Source: Acidobacteriota bacterium
GTDB taxonomy: Bacteria; Acidobacteriota; Thermoanaerobaculia; Multivoradales; J023
Direction: 5' to 3'
DNA: 64,000 nucleotides
NCBI GenBank assembly: GCA_029263315.1
Contig: JAJCXR010000014.1
Span: forward strand, 62,001 to 126,000
In this document: piece by piece, positions 1 through 8,300 of the stretch
How positions within the stretch are numbered: position 1 is the first letter of the stretch
Layout of the letters: each line of letters begins with the position of its first letter
The notes under the pieces: generated by a model
What the model was told of the DNA's origin: nothing
Databases searched by the model: none
The model's input: only the letters and a program-made list of their open reading frames with translations
Translations under genes and position numbers: made by a program

Positions 1-849
1 AAACTCGCCCCGGAAATGCCCTAGCGGCTCTTCGGGAAACACCTTCTTGATTTGACTGAGGGCCGAGCGGGTACGCCGCACCGCGACGCGGAAGTCATGC
101 AGGAACTCGGAGTCGTCGTCGCGTCGCAGACCGGGCTCGTTGCGCAACATGGTGTCGAGGAGCGAGCGATGGATCTGTCGCGCCGCCTCGGCGGCGGGCA
201 AGGTGGCTTCGAGGTGGAGCTGGGGTTTGGACGAATAGTCACCCGGCAGGCGTGGTGAGCCGATGGCCAACAAAGCCCGTTGCAGGGGGTTGTCTTCGCT
301 CGGAGAGCAACCGAAGGTTTGGAGGGACTTGGCCAGGTTGTGGAAGGCTTTGTCGTAGCCACGCAGACCCCGTAAGCGCAAGATCGAGGGCATGGGTTGT
401 GGCTCAGCCGTCGAGTCACAAGCCCGAGCCTGGCCGCACTGCCAATAGAGCCGAACCGTGGTCTTGGTCTCGTCGTCGAGGATTCGACAGAGCCGTTCCT
501 GGTAGCTGATGTCGACCCAAGGCAAGAGACGACGCATGGCGACGATCGACTGAAGCTCTTGGCGCAGGGTGTCGTCTTGTAGGCTCGACAAGAGCCCAGG
601 GGCCGAGGGTTGCCATATTTCTTGACGAATGGCACCGTCGAGACGTTGCCAGGACCACAGAAAACCACGCCGCGCGGGCGAAGCCTGCAACAGCGTCCCG
701 GCCTTGTAGAGGCGCCAATCGAAGGTATCGTAAAGGGTTGCACGCCAAGTACGCTCCGGCTCCCAGAAAACCTGAAAGTTGGTTTCCAAGAAGGTTTCCA
801 GGTCCCTGGCGAGGTCGGTGGGTAGCTTTAGCTCCAGACTGGGCATCAT
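1..849 (-). CDS. CYTH-CHAD domain protein (3' end outside window)
   Basis: An open minus-strand frame runs from an ATG at 849 to base 1 without a stop, giving 283 residues; the C-terminus lies beyond the window. The N-terminus resembles a CYTH (triphosphate tunnel) domain: the segment DTFDWRLYKAGTLL matches the family's conserved 'DTxxxxLxxxGxxLR' strand. Near the window edge FLHDFRVAVRRTRSAL matches the CHAD signature of an early His followed by spaced Arg residues. CHAD domains are known to bind inorganic polyphosphate, often through these basic helices. A GAGAG ribosome site precedes the tandem ATG-ATG. Its neighbours, a lysine-rich protein and a Ppx-type phosphatase, fit a polyphosphate-related role, but that is inference. 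Domain calls are by motif recognition only. Confidence 0.85.
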   Translation of the reverse strand, partial: MMPSLELKLPTDLARDLETFLETNFQVFWEPERTWRATLYDTFDWRLYKAGTLLQASPARRGFLWSWQRLDGAIRQEIWQPSAPGLLSSLQDDTLRQELQSIVAMRRLLPWVDISYQERLCRILDDETKTTVRLYWQCGQARACDSTAEPQPMPSILRLRGLRGYDKAFHNLAKSLQTFGCSPSEDNPLQRALLAIGSPRLPGDYSSKPQLHLEATLPAAEAARQIHRSLLDTMLRNEPGLRRDDDSEFLHDFRVAVRRTRSALSQIKKVFPEEPLGHFRGEF

Positions 850-881
850 CGTTCTCTCGAAACCGCCGTTCTCTCGAAACC
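850..881. repeat. 15-bp direct repeat duplicating a ribosome-binding region
   Basis: CGTTCTCTCGAAACC occurs at 850-864 and again at 867-881, separated by 2 bp. On the minus strand each copy carries GAGAGAAC, and the proximal copy lies directly before the CHAD-protein start codon. The array fills the short gap between that gene and the upstream lysine-rich gene. Confidence 0.8.
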
Positions 882-887
882 TATGGC

Positions 888-1511
888 TCATTTCTTCTTA
901 CGGTTCTTCTTCTTGGCTTGGCCATCGTTCTTCGTCTTGCCCTTGCCCTTGTCCTTCGCCTTGCCCTTGTCCTTGGTCTTGCCTTTGCTCCTATTCTTCT
1001 TCTCGGCCTTGGGCTTTGCCTTCTTCTTGCCCCTGACCTTCTTCTTGCCCCTGACCTTCTTCTTACCCTTGATCTTGGTCCTGTCCTTACTCTTCGTCTT
1101 GCCCTTGGGCTTCTTTGCCGTCTTGGGCTCGGTGGCCTCTTTGGCGGGGGCCTGTGCCGCGGCGTCGATGGTCTTGGGCTTGGCCGCCGTCGCCTTCGTC
1201 TCCACCGCCTTGGCCGAGGTGCCGACAGCAGTCTTCGCGACAGCAGCCTTCGGGACAGCAGTGTTCGGGGAAGCAGTGTTCGGGGCCGTGATGATCGCCG
1301 GAGCAGTGGCCGTCATCGGGGCGGTGGCCATCAGTACGTTGGCATTCTCTTTGATGGCGTTGGCGCGACTATCACCCAAGCCAGTGGTTTCCGCCAGGCT
1401 GGCGATGTTGGCGTTGGCCACCTCCTTGACGGTGGTCATGCCTGCTCTATTCAGTTTGTCCGCGGTGATTCTGCCGACACCACGAATTTTCATCAGCTCT
1501 GCCATTGCCAT
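888..1511 (-). CDS. Helix-hairpin-helix protein with long lysine-rich tail
   Basis: 207 residues. Residues about 6-60 carry two helix-hairpin-helix-like motifs (IRGVGRITADKL and TGLGDSRANAI), similar to small DUF4332/RNA-polymerase-alpha-tail-like modules that bind DNA or protein without sequence specificity. Residues 65-125 are Ala/Thr/Pro-rich and probably disordered. Residues 130-207 are almost entirely Lys, Gly, Arg and Ala with GKKKVR and KGK repeats, like a histone H1 tail. A good GAGGAG site precedes ATG 1511. The same-strand CHAD gene lies 38 bp downstream, suggesting co-transcription. I infer a nucleoid-associated or polyanion-binding protein; no enzymatic motif is visible. The low-complexity tail means size and repeat number may vary among strains. 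Confidence 0.75.
   Translation of the reverse strand: MAMAELMKIRGVGRITADKLNRAGMTTVKEVANANIASLAETTGLGDSRANAIKENANVLMATAPMTATAPAIITAPNTASPNTAVPKAAVAKTAVGTSAKAVETKATAAKPKTIDAAAQAPAKEATEPKTAKKPKGKTKSKDRTKIKGKKKVRGKKKVRGKKKAKPKAEKKNRSKGKTKDKGKAKDKGKGKTKNDGQAKKKNRKKK
1021..1074 (-). repeat. Three 18-bp tandem repeats coding lysine-rich hexapeptides
   Basis: Units at 1021-1038, 1039-1056 and 1057-1074; the first two are identical and the third differs at three bases. They encode the VRGKKK-type repeats inside the lysine-rich tail, which probably grew by slippage. Confidence 0.85.
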
Positions 1512-1735
1512 GATGGGTCTCCTCTGGTTATCTCCTAAGGTCTAGTTTATGGGCCCCATTCACCCATATCTAGGCTGCAGCCCGAAATGTCGCAACAGTG
1601 TCACTTGGGTCTATCTTCGAAGGTATCGAAACGGCTCGCCAATGATAACGTCGCAGCTATCGCACCGGAGAATGGGGCCTGTTCAGTCTCAAGCTGCGCA
1701 GGTCTTGGAGGAATCTTGCTGGAGATGATCTCGAG

Positions 1736-3379
1736 ATGACGACCAGCGTACAGAATGGCCGGGCCGAAGAACGTTCCAAGGTGTCCCCCACCGGACCGAC
1801 CGACGGGGTCGAAGCAGAGCCCCCTGAAGGTTCGGCGGCTGACGACTCCACGGCCAGAGCTGATGACAGCGAACCTTCGCGGCGGCGGGTGTCGCAACCG
1901 GAAACCTTGGCCGCCGTCGATCTTGGCTCCAATAGCTTCCGCATGGTCATCGCCCGAGTTGTGGGCAAAGAGCTGCGGCCTTTAGATCGGCTGCGAGAAG
2001 GGGTTCGCCTGGCGGAATGCCTCGATGAGCGTCGTCGCTTGACCAAAGAAGGTTTCCGGCGCGCCATCGAATGCCTGCAGAAGTTCGGCCAACGGCTGCG
2101 GGATTTCCCCCCGGGCAGCGTTCGGGCGGTGGGTACCAATACCCTGCGCAAGGCCCGCAACGGCGAGAAATTCTTGTCCCGGGCAGAGCAGGCCCTGGGG
2201 CATCACATCGAGATCGTGTCGGGCCAGGAGGAGGCGCGGCTGATCTTCCTCGGCGTGTCGCACAGCGTTCCCCATGCCGAAAAGCAGCGGCTGGTGGTCG
2301 ATATTGGGGGCGGTAGCACGGAGTGCATCGTCGGACACGATTTTGAGCCCGAGTACGCCGAAAGTCTCTACATGGGCTGCGTCAGCTACACCCTGGCCCA
2401 TTTCGAGGGCGGGCGCTTGAGTCGTGAGCTCATGCATCGGGCGGAGACGGCGGCGCGTCTGGAAATGCGTCCGGTCAAGGCAAAGTTCCGCCGTCTCGGC
2501 TGGCAAACCGCCATCGGAGCGTCCGGTACGGTGCACGCCGTGGCGCAGATTCTGCGTCTCAACGGCTGGAGCGACCAGGGCATCACCTTGGACGGCTTGA
2601 AACGGTTGCGCAAGGCGATCGTTCATGCCGGGCATATCGACCGCCTGGAGCTCAAAGGACTGCGCGGAGAGCGGGCCAAAGTCCTGCCCGGGGGCGTTGC
2701 CATCCTGCGTGCCGTGTTCGACAGCTTGGCTATCGAGAGCATGATCGTATCGTCCGGTGCCATGCGGGAAGGGCTACTCTACGATCTGCTCGGCCGTTTC
2801 CAGCACCAAGATGCACGCCATCGCACCATCCAACGCTTCATCGAGCAATATCATGTGGACACCGCACAGGCGGCGCGGGTCAAGCAATTTGCCGGCAACT
2901 TCTTGCGACAGGTGGCTGATAGTTGGGGGTTGGATCCGGAATGGGGAGGCGCCTGCCTGTCTTGGAGCGCTGATCTGTGCGAGATCGGTTTGTCGATTGC
3001 CCATGGGGCCTACCACAAGCACAGCGCCTATCTCCTGGCCCATTCCGACATGCCGGGTTTTTCTGTCCAGGACCAGCGGACCCTGGCCCGGGTGGTGCGC
3101 GGTTCCCGTCGCAAGTTTCCCGTCGAGATTTTCCGTGAGCTTCCCAAGTCGCGTGCCAAACCGGCCCTGCGTCTGTGCATACTGTTGCGCTTGGCGGTGG
3201 TCCTCAACCGCAGCCGTAGCCGACGGGAGATGCCGAAGGTGCGCTTGCGGGCCAAGGGACGGCGGTTGACCTTGAGGCTGCCGGACGGCTGGCTGGGTGA
3301 GCACCCATTGACGCGGGCCGACCTGGAGCAAGAGGCTGGGTATTTGGAGGCGGCCGGTTATCGATTGTCGGTGAGTTGA
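1736..3379 (+). CDS. ppx: Ppx/GppA family phosphatase (exopolyphosphatase-like)
   Basis: 547 residues. After a ~55-residue acidic, probably disordered leader come the ASKHA-fold phosphate motifs: VDLGSNSFRM at 61-70, GTNTLRKARN at 133-142, the catalytic-region SGQEEARLIF near 163-171 and DIGGGSTE at 189-196. The C-terminal ~180 residues look like the HD-type helical domain of long Ppx enzymes. The family hydrolyses terminal phosphates of polyphosphate or the 5'-gamma-phosphate of pppGpp; sequence alone does not separate these. It is transcribed divergently from the lysine-rich and CHAD genes, across a 224-bp gap, which supports a polyphosphate link. The long N-terminal extension is unusual; an internal start closer to residue 50 is possible, but no convincing ribosome site was seen there. 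Confidence 0.9.
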   Translation: MTTSVQNGRAEERSKVSPTGPTDGVEAEPPEGSAADDSTARADDSEPSRRRVSQPETLAAVDLGSNSFRMVIARVVGKELRPLDRLREGVRLAECLDERRRLTKEGFRRAIECLQKFGQRLRDFPPGSVRAVGTNTLRKARNGEKFLSRAEQALGHHIEIVSGQEEARLIFLGVSHSVPHAEKQRLVVDIGGGSTECIVGHDFEPEYAESLYMGCVSYTLAHFEGGRLSRELMHRAETAARLEMRPVKAKFRRLGWQTAIGASGTVHAVAQILRLNGWSDQGITLDGLKRLRKAIVHAGHIDRLELKGLRGERAKVLPGGVAILRAVFDSLAIESMIVSSGAMREGLLYDLLGRFQHQDARHRTIQRFIEQYHVDTAQAARVKQFAGNFLRQVADSWGLDPEWGGACLSWSADLCEIGLSIAHGAYHKHSAYLLAHSDMPGFSVQDQRTLARVVRGSRRKFPVEIFRELPKSRAKPALRLCILLRLAVVLNRSRSRREMPKVRLRAKGRRLTLRLPDGWLGEHPLTRADLEQEAGYLEAAGYRLSVS

Positions 3380-3522
3380 GCCGACGGTGCCACCGAGGGA
3401 GGTGTTGGCGAACATCCGTCCTCCGACGTGGCGTAGAATCAAGCTAGTTCTCGCCCCTCATCGCTTTCTCGGATGGGAACGAGCTAGGCCGGGATTTTCC
3501 CGCCACTTTGTGAGGAGATGTC

Positions 3523-5292
3523 ATGACCGCCAGCGTTGATCCGAAGACCGCTACGACCGCCGGTACGCCTCAGCACCGCGAGGTACAGGGGGCCATTCCG
3601 CCCACCCCGACCCAAGATATCGATATTGCACTGGCGGCCTTGAGAGATAAGAAAGACGACTGGGCCCGCCTGCCGATCACCGATCGCCGGGCCATTCTGC
3701 AGGAAATGCTCAAGGACTTCCGTCGTGTTGCCGCCGACTGGGCAGAGGCGGTCTGGCGGGCGGAGGGCATCCCGGCCGACAGTCAGACGGTGGGCGAAGA
3801 GTGGCTTGCGGGCCCCTACTTCATCCTGCGCAACCTTCGGCTGCTGGACCAAGCCCTGGCCGAAATCGCCGACCATGGCCAGCCCCGTTTGCCCGGTCCA
3901 GTGCGTACGGTGGCGCCCGACCAAGTGGCGGCGCAAGTCTTTCCCCAAAGCCTCTACGACCGTGTTTTCTACAGCGGCATTGTCGCCGACGTCTGGATGC
4001 AACCTGGCGTCGATGCCGAAGCATTGCCCGCCACGCAAGCGGTGGCCTACAAAGAGGACAATCCGAAGGGCGAGGTGGGCCTCGTTCTGGGGGCCGGCAA
4101 CGTCTCGTCCATCGGTCCCATGGACGTTCTCTACAAGCTGTTTGTCGAGAACAAGGTGGTGATTCTCAAGATGCACCCCTTGAACGCCTATCTCGGCCCC
4201 TTGCTGGCCCAGGGGTTCCAAGCCTTGGTCGATTGGGGCGTCTTGCGCATCGTCTATGGCGGTGCCGCCGAAGGGGCTTACATTTGTCAGCATCCGTCAG
4301 TCGACGAAATCCACATCACCGGCTCGGACAAGACCGTCGAGGCCATCGTCTTCGGGGCCGGGGACGAGGGGCAGCGCCGAAAGGCAGAGCGGCGTCCCAA
4401 GCTCGAAAAACCGATCTCCAGCGAGTTGGGAAATGTATCGCCGGTGATCGTCGTTCCCGGTCCGTGGTCGGCGGCCGACATCGCCTACCACGCCGAAAAC
4501 GTGGCCTCGATGCTGACCAACAATGCGGGTTTCAACTGTAATGCGGCGCGGGTGATCATCCAGCATCAAGGCTGGAACCAGCGACACGAGCTGTTGGACG
4601 GCATTCGCCAACAGCTTGCCCAGCAACCGAACCGCAAGGCCTACTACCCGGGGGCCCAGCAGCGTTTCGACACCTACGTCGAGGCGCATCCCGAGGCCGA
4701 GCGCTTCAGCGACGGCGAGACGGAAGGCGCCTTGCCTTGGACTTTGATTCCCGATGTCGATCCGCAAGCGAAAGACGACATCTGCTTTCGCAGCGAGGCC
4801 TTCTGCAGTGTCTTTGCCGAAACCGCCTTGCCGGCATCGTCGGCAGCGGAGTTCATCGGTTTGGCGGTGCAAATGGCCAATGAGCGTCTCTGGGGCACCC
4901 TCAATTGCACCCTCATCGTGCATCCGCAGTCGTTGAAAGATCCGGCGGTGGCGGCGGCCTTGGAACGGGGCATCGCCGATCTGCGATACGGCACGGTGGC
5001 GCTCAACAGTTGGGCCGCCATCGGCTACGGCTTGGTGGTCACACCGTGGGGCGCCTTTCCGGGCCACGACATCTATGACATCCAAAGTGGCTCGGGGGTG
5101 GTGCACAATACCTTGATGTTCGACCGGGTGCAGAAGACGGTCGTCCGCACCCCGTTTCGCATGCGTCCGAAGCCGGTGTGGTTCCACAGTCATGGCACGG
5201 TGCGTCCCATGGCCGCCAAGCTGAGCCGTTTTGAGGCATCGCCCTCCCCCCTCAAATTACCGGGCATCTTCTGGGAGGCGTTGCGGGGTTGA
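3523..5292 (+). CDS. Aldehyde dehydrogenase family protein
   Basis: 589 residues, somewhat longer than the usual ~480-500. NAD-binding features include GLVLGAGNVSS (187-197) and KMHP (216-219). The general base lies in SSELGNVSP (E301), replacing the usual ELGGKxP, and the catalytic cysteine is in NNAGFNC (C339). Family members oxidise aldehydes to acids or acyl-CoA using NAD(P). The substrate cannot be told. GAGGAG lies 6 nt before the ATG. The next gene starts 1 nt after the stop codon, so the two are probably co-transcribed although functionally unrelated. The spacing between E301 and C339 (38 residues) is close to the family norm, so it is probably active. The first ~30 residues look like a flexible leader. 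Confidence 0.88.
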   Translation: MTASVDPKTATTAGTPQHREVQGAIPPTPTQDIDIALAALRDKKDDWARLPITDRRAILQEMLKDFRRVAADWAEAVWRAEGIPADSQTVGEEWLAGPYFILRNLRLLDQALAEIADHGQPRLPGPVRTVAPDQVAAQVFPQSLYDRVFYSGIVADVWMQPGVDAEALPATQAVAYKEDNPKGEVGLVLGAGNVSSIGPMDVLYKLFVENKVVILKMHPLNAYLGPLLAQGFQALVDWGVLRIVYGGAAEGAYICQHPSVDEIHITGSDKTVEAIVFGAGDEGQRRKAERRPKLEKPISSELGNVSPVIVVPGPWSAADIAYHAENVASMLTNNAGFNCNAARVIIQHQGWNQRHELLDGIRQQLAQQPNRKAYYPGAQQRFDTYVEAHPEAERFSDGETEGALPWTLIPDVDPQAKDDICFRSEAFCSVFAETALPASSAAEFIGLAVQMANERLWGTLNCTLIVHPQSLKDPAVAAALERGIADLRYGTVALNSWAAIGYGLVVTPWGAFPGHDIYDIQSGSGVVHNTLMFDRVQKTVVRTPFRMRPKPVWFHSHGTVRPMAAKLSRFEASPSPLKLPGIFWEALRG

Positions 5293-5293
5293 C

Positions 5294-6856
5294 GTGGAGC
5301 GCCTGGCCCGTGTTGTGCGTTGGCTCGCCTACCTGACGCTAATCTGCGGGGGCATCTGTCTCTACGCTTTATTGCGCCCGTCGTCACCGGCGGAGGGTTG
5401 GCAGGCGGTGCAGATGGCCGCCGCCGCTGTGTTCAGGCCGCTGCCTCTGGCGGCCCTGGCGGTATCGTTGGTGGCCCACTGGGGAGCCCGCTATATCGAT
5501 CTCGTCGGTCTCACGAATGCCCTCGGGAGGTCCACCGAGGGGAAGAAAGTGCACACCCTGAAGAGCCCCCCCTTGGCCGACGATGCGGCGGCGCCGGGGG
5601 CATCCTCCGTCTTTGCACCGCGGCCCGAGAGCCGGGCCGCCCGCGATCGTTGGCGGCCCAGGCTGGAAGCCCATCTCAAGGGTAAGAAGCCGGACATCGT
5701 CCTGTTCATCGACGAGCTCTTGGCGGTGGCGGTGCACGCCGGGGCCAGCGACATCCACCTCCAGCCCTTGGAGCTGTCGACGCGGGTGCTGTTACGGATC
5801 GGTGGCGAGTTGGAGGAAGTGGCGACGGCGGCCCAGGCTTGGCATAGCCAGATGGTGCGGCGTCTCAAGGTGATGGCCGAGTTGGTGTCCTACGAGACGC
5901 GGCAGCCGCAGGACGGGCGCTTCAGCATCGAGTCGCCCCGCGGGGCCGTCGATTTGCGGGTTTCCGTCGTGCCCACCCACCACGGCGAGAAAGTGGTCTT
6001 GCGTTTGGCCACCCAGGATGCGGCCATGTTCGCCCTCGATCACCTCGGCCTGCTGGCGGCGCAGCAGCAAAAGCTCGAGTCCCTGCTGCGGTTGCCCCAA
6101 GGTGTCGTGGTGCTTTGCGGTCCCACCGGCAGTGGCAAGACCACGACCCTCTACGCCGGCCTGTCGCACATCCACCAGCAGCGCGGGGAGACCACCAACC
6201 TGGCCACCATCGAGGACCCCATCGAGGTCCATTTGCCGTTCCTCAACCAGACGCAAGTGCGGCGGTCGGTGGGAATGTCGATGGCGGAGAGCCTGCGTGC
6301 CTTGCTGCGGCAGGACCCCAACGTCCTGATGGTGGGTGAGATACGCGACCGCGAAACCGCCCAGGTGGCGATCCAAGGGGGGCTCAGCGGACATCTGATT
6401 CTCACTACGCTGCATGCGGACTCTGCCCTCGGCGTCATTCCGCGCATGATCGATCTCGGAGTCGAGCCGTTTCTCGTCTCGTCGGCCCTCGCCGCCACCG
6501 TCTCGCAGCGCCTGCTGCGCCGGCTATGTCCCCACTGTCGCCATCCGGCGGCGATCCAGAGGCGACAGCTGGAACGGCTACGGCGATTGAGGGTCGATAG
6601 CCAAGGGCTGAGTTTCTATACCGCCGAAGGCTGCTCTGCCTGTGAAGGCCGTGGCCTGCAAGGACGGCGGGCCGTGTTCGAGATCCTGGCCATCGATGGC
6701 GGGTTACGCCGTCTCATCGCCGAGCGGGCCGATATGACGCGGCTTCAGGAGGAAGTGCGTCGTCAAGGCATGCGGAGCTTGTTGGAGTCGGCCCTGGCTA
6801 TGGCGGTGGAGGGCGAGGTCGCCCTGGAGGAAGCCTTGCGGGTGGTGGCTTCATGA
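5294..6856 (+). CDS. Membrane-anchored GspE/PilB-type secretion ATPase
   Basis: 520 residues from a GTG placed 1 nt after the preceding stop; an ATG at 5231 would overlap the aldehyde dehydrogenase by 62 bp and is less likely. Two hydrophobic segments (about 9-27 and 45-64) precede the ATPase, which is unusual for this normally peripheral family. The N2-like region has GASDIHLQP. Walker A is GPTGSGKTTT (276-285), the aspartate box contains TIEDPIE, Walker B is NVLMVGEIRD (343-352), and the His box is TTLHADSA. A tetracysteine zinc motif (C412, C415, C447, C450) is typical of GspE/PilB. Such ATPases power type II secretion or type IV pilus assembly. No pilin, secretin or GspF partner is in the window, so the machine served is unknown. 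It overlaps the following PEGA gene by 4 bp. Confidence 0.9.
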   Translation: MERLARVVRWLAYLTLICGGICLYALLRPSSPAEGWQAVQMAAAAVFRPLPLAALAVSLVAHWGARYIDLVGLTNALGRSTEGKKVHTLKSPPLADDAAAPGASSVFAPRPESRAARDRWRPRLEAHLKGKKPDIVLFIDELLAVAVHAGASDIHLQPLELSTRVLLRIGGELEEVATAAQAWHSQMVRRLKVMAELVSYETRQPQDGRFSIESPRGAVDLRVSVVPTHHGEKVVLRLATQDAAMFALDHLGLLAAQQQKLESLLRLPQGVVVLCGPTGSGKTTTLYAGLSHIHQQRGETTNLATIEDPIEVHLPFLNQTQVRRSVGMSMAESLRALLRQDPNVLMVGEIRDRETAQVAIQGGLSGHLILTTLHADSALGVIPRMIDLGVEPFLVSSALAATVSQRLLRRLCPHCRHPAAIQRRQLERLRRLRVDSQGLSFYTAEGCSACEGRGLQGRRAVFEILAIDGGLRRLIAERADMTRLQEEVRRQGMRSLLESALAMAVEGEVALEEALRVVAS

Positions 6857-7263
6857 GCCGGGGCCGACATCTGTTGCCGCGCTTGGCGACAGTCTTGCGG
6901 TTGTTGTCGAGTCTCGCCCTGTTGGTGGCCGCGTGGCTCATTTTTCAACAGCCCCTGAAGACGGCCTTGGCGCCCTGGCTCGGCTCGGCGGTGGCCGACA
7001 TCGAAAGCAGTGGAAGAAGTTGGTGGGGTTCGAAGAGCGCACCGGGTTTCATGTTGAATGTCACCTCGAACCCCACCGCTGCCGAGGTATGGGTCAACGG
7101 TGCTCTGCGGACCCACACGCCGGCCATCGCCAATATCACTTGCCGCGATGGGGAGCCGGTGACCATCGCCCTCAAAAGCTCAGGATCACGGGATTTCGAA
7201 CGCACCTTGGCGTGCCGCGAAGGCGGCTCGTTACGCATGCGCATCCGGCTCGAACCGCCTTGA
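6853..7263 (+). CDS. PEGA-like single-pass membrane protein
   Basis: 136 residues. A transmembrane anchor spans about residues 13-33, followed by an outward-facing region. Residues ~70-110 (NVTSNPTAAEVWVNG, then ANITCRDGEPVTIAL) resemble a PEGA domain, a small beta module common in surface proteins and kinases. The start ATG overlaps the stop of the ATPase gene (ATGA), indicating translational coupling and possibly physical partnership with that ATPase. Two cysteines (in ITCRDG and LACREG) could form a disulfide outside the cytoplasm. Function is otherwise unknown. Confidence 0.7.
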   Translation: MSRGRHLLPRLATVLRLLSSLALLVAAWLIFQQPLKTALAPWLGSAVADIESSGRSWWGSKSAPGFMLNVTSNPTAAEVWVNGALRTHTPAIANITCRDGEPVTIALKSSGSRDFERTLACREGGSLRMRIRLEPP

Positions 7264-7282
7264 GGAGAGCTCGCCGGGCATG

Positions 7283-7316
7283 AAAAAGCCCGTCGGCGAG
7301 GGTACGACGACGGGCT
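7283..7316 (-). terminator. Rho-independent terminator of the Bax-inhibitor-1 gene
   Basis: A perfect 9-bp stem, AGCCCGTCG at 7287-7295 with CGACGGGCT at 7308-7316, is followed on the minus strand by a run of U (AAAAA at 7283-7287 on the plus strand). It lies 20 bp past the stop of the minus-strand gene at 7337. Confidence 0.88.
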
Positions 7317-7336
7317 CGAAATCGATCAGGGAAGGC

Positions 7337-8038
7337 TCAGTCTCGCGACATGAAGAGCCGCAGGACGTACCAGAAGAGCAGCGCTACGGAGGCGAAGAGG
7401 GCCAGGGAAGCGCCCACATGACGATCTTCCGGAAAGTGGTGCAGCACATTGGAGGTGTCGTAAAGGATGGCGGCGCCGGCGAAGGCGATCATGCCGACGG
7501 TAAAAAAAGTGCCTAGCTCAAAACCCATCAGCAGGCTGGCGATGATCAGGCCAAAGGCAGCGACGCCGCCCCAAATCATCAGGCTGCGCAGGAACGAGAA
7601 GTCCTTGCGGGTGATGAAAGCCACCGCCGTCAGGGCGCCGAAACCAATCAGCGTCACAAACGCGGCGCTGGAGATGATGTCTTCGCCGAGGCGCTGCGCC
7701 ATGTAGAGCATGGGCACGAAGAGGATCGCCTGGGCCACGACGTATCCGGCCAGGGCGGCGTATTGGGCGGCCTTCGATTGCGAGGTATAGGCCACCCGGC
7801 TGGCGATCCAGCCCACCAGGGCGAAGGCACCGAGCACCAGCAGCCAAGAGCCGGAGAGCATGGTCAGCGCCATGGGCTCGGCAATGCCGCTGGTGAAGAG
7901 GAAGATCTCGATGCCGACGAAGGCGATGATCGCACCCAGCAGGTGCTGGTAGGTGCGCAGGATAAAGCCGGCGCGGGCTTCAACTCCCAATGAGGCGACG
8001 GGGAGGGCGGCCTGGGGGGATGCGTAGGTGTTCTGCAT
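7337..8038 (-). CDS. Bax inhibitor-1/YccA family membrane protein
   Basis: 233 residues with seven evident hydrophobic segments after a ~25-residue soluble leader; total length and spacing match bacterial BI-1/YbhL/YccA proteins. The C-terminal segment containing YDTSNVLHHFPEDRHVGASLALF resembles the conserved 'YDTQxI...ALxLYLDxINLF' end of the family, with the acidic residues that form the pH-sensing latch in calcium-leak homologues. Members are ion-leak channels or modulate FtsH-type proteolysis. AGGAG lies 6 nt before the ATG. It is a single-gene unit with its own terminator. Confidence 0.9.
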   Translation of the reverse strand: MQNTYASPQAALPVASLGVEARAGFILRTYQHLLGAIIAFVGIEIFLFTSGIAEPMALTMLSGSWLLVLGAFALVGWIASRVAYTSQSKAAQYAALAGYVVAQAILFVPMLYMAQRLGEDIISSAAFVTLIGFGALTAVAFITRKDFSFLRSLMIWGGVAAFGLIIASLLMGFELGTFFTVGMIAFAGAAILYDTSNVLHHFPEDRHVGASLALFASVALLFWYVLRLFMSRD

Positions 8039-8300
8039 GAGCGTCTCCTAAGTTCCAAGATACGCAAGCTTTGGCTTGCGGTAGCAACGTTATCCCAAAG
8101 TTCCAGCGGGGCCCGAGTGAGTGTGCTCGATGGAGCGTTGGGCGACGTCCGGCCCGATCATCTCATGTTACGACCCACTAGATATAGATTCGTGCTTTGG
8201 GCGAATGGGTTACCCATCGGCTCATTTCTTGACAAAAGATTGACTTCGCGGCTGCCCGCGTCTTGCCAACGGGACCCCCATTGAGGCAAGGTGAGACACC

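Noticed and set aside
21-743. 240-residue minus-strand frame over the CHAD gene
   Set aside because: Different frame from the CYTH-CHAD protein; arginine/serine-rich with no motif.
8229-8234. TTGACA as a -35 box before apaH
   Set aside because: No -10-like hexamer is found at the right spacing.
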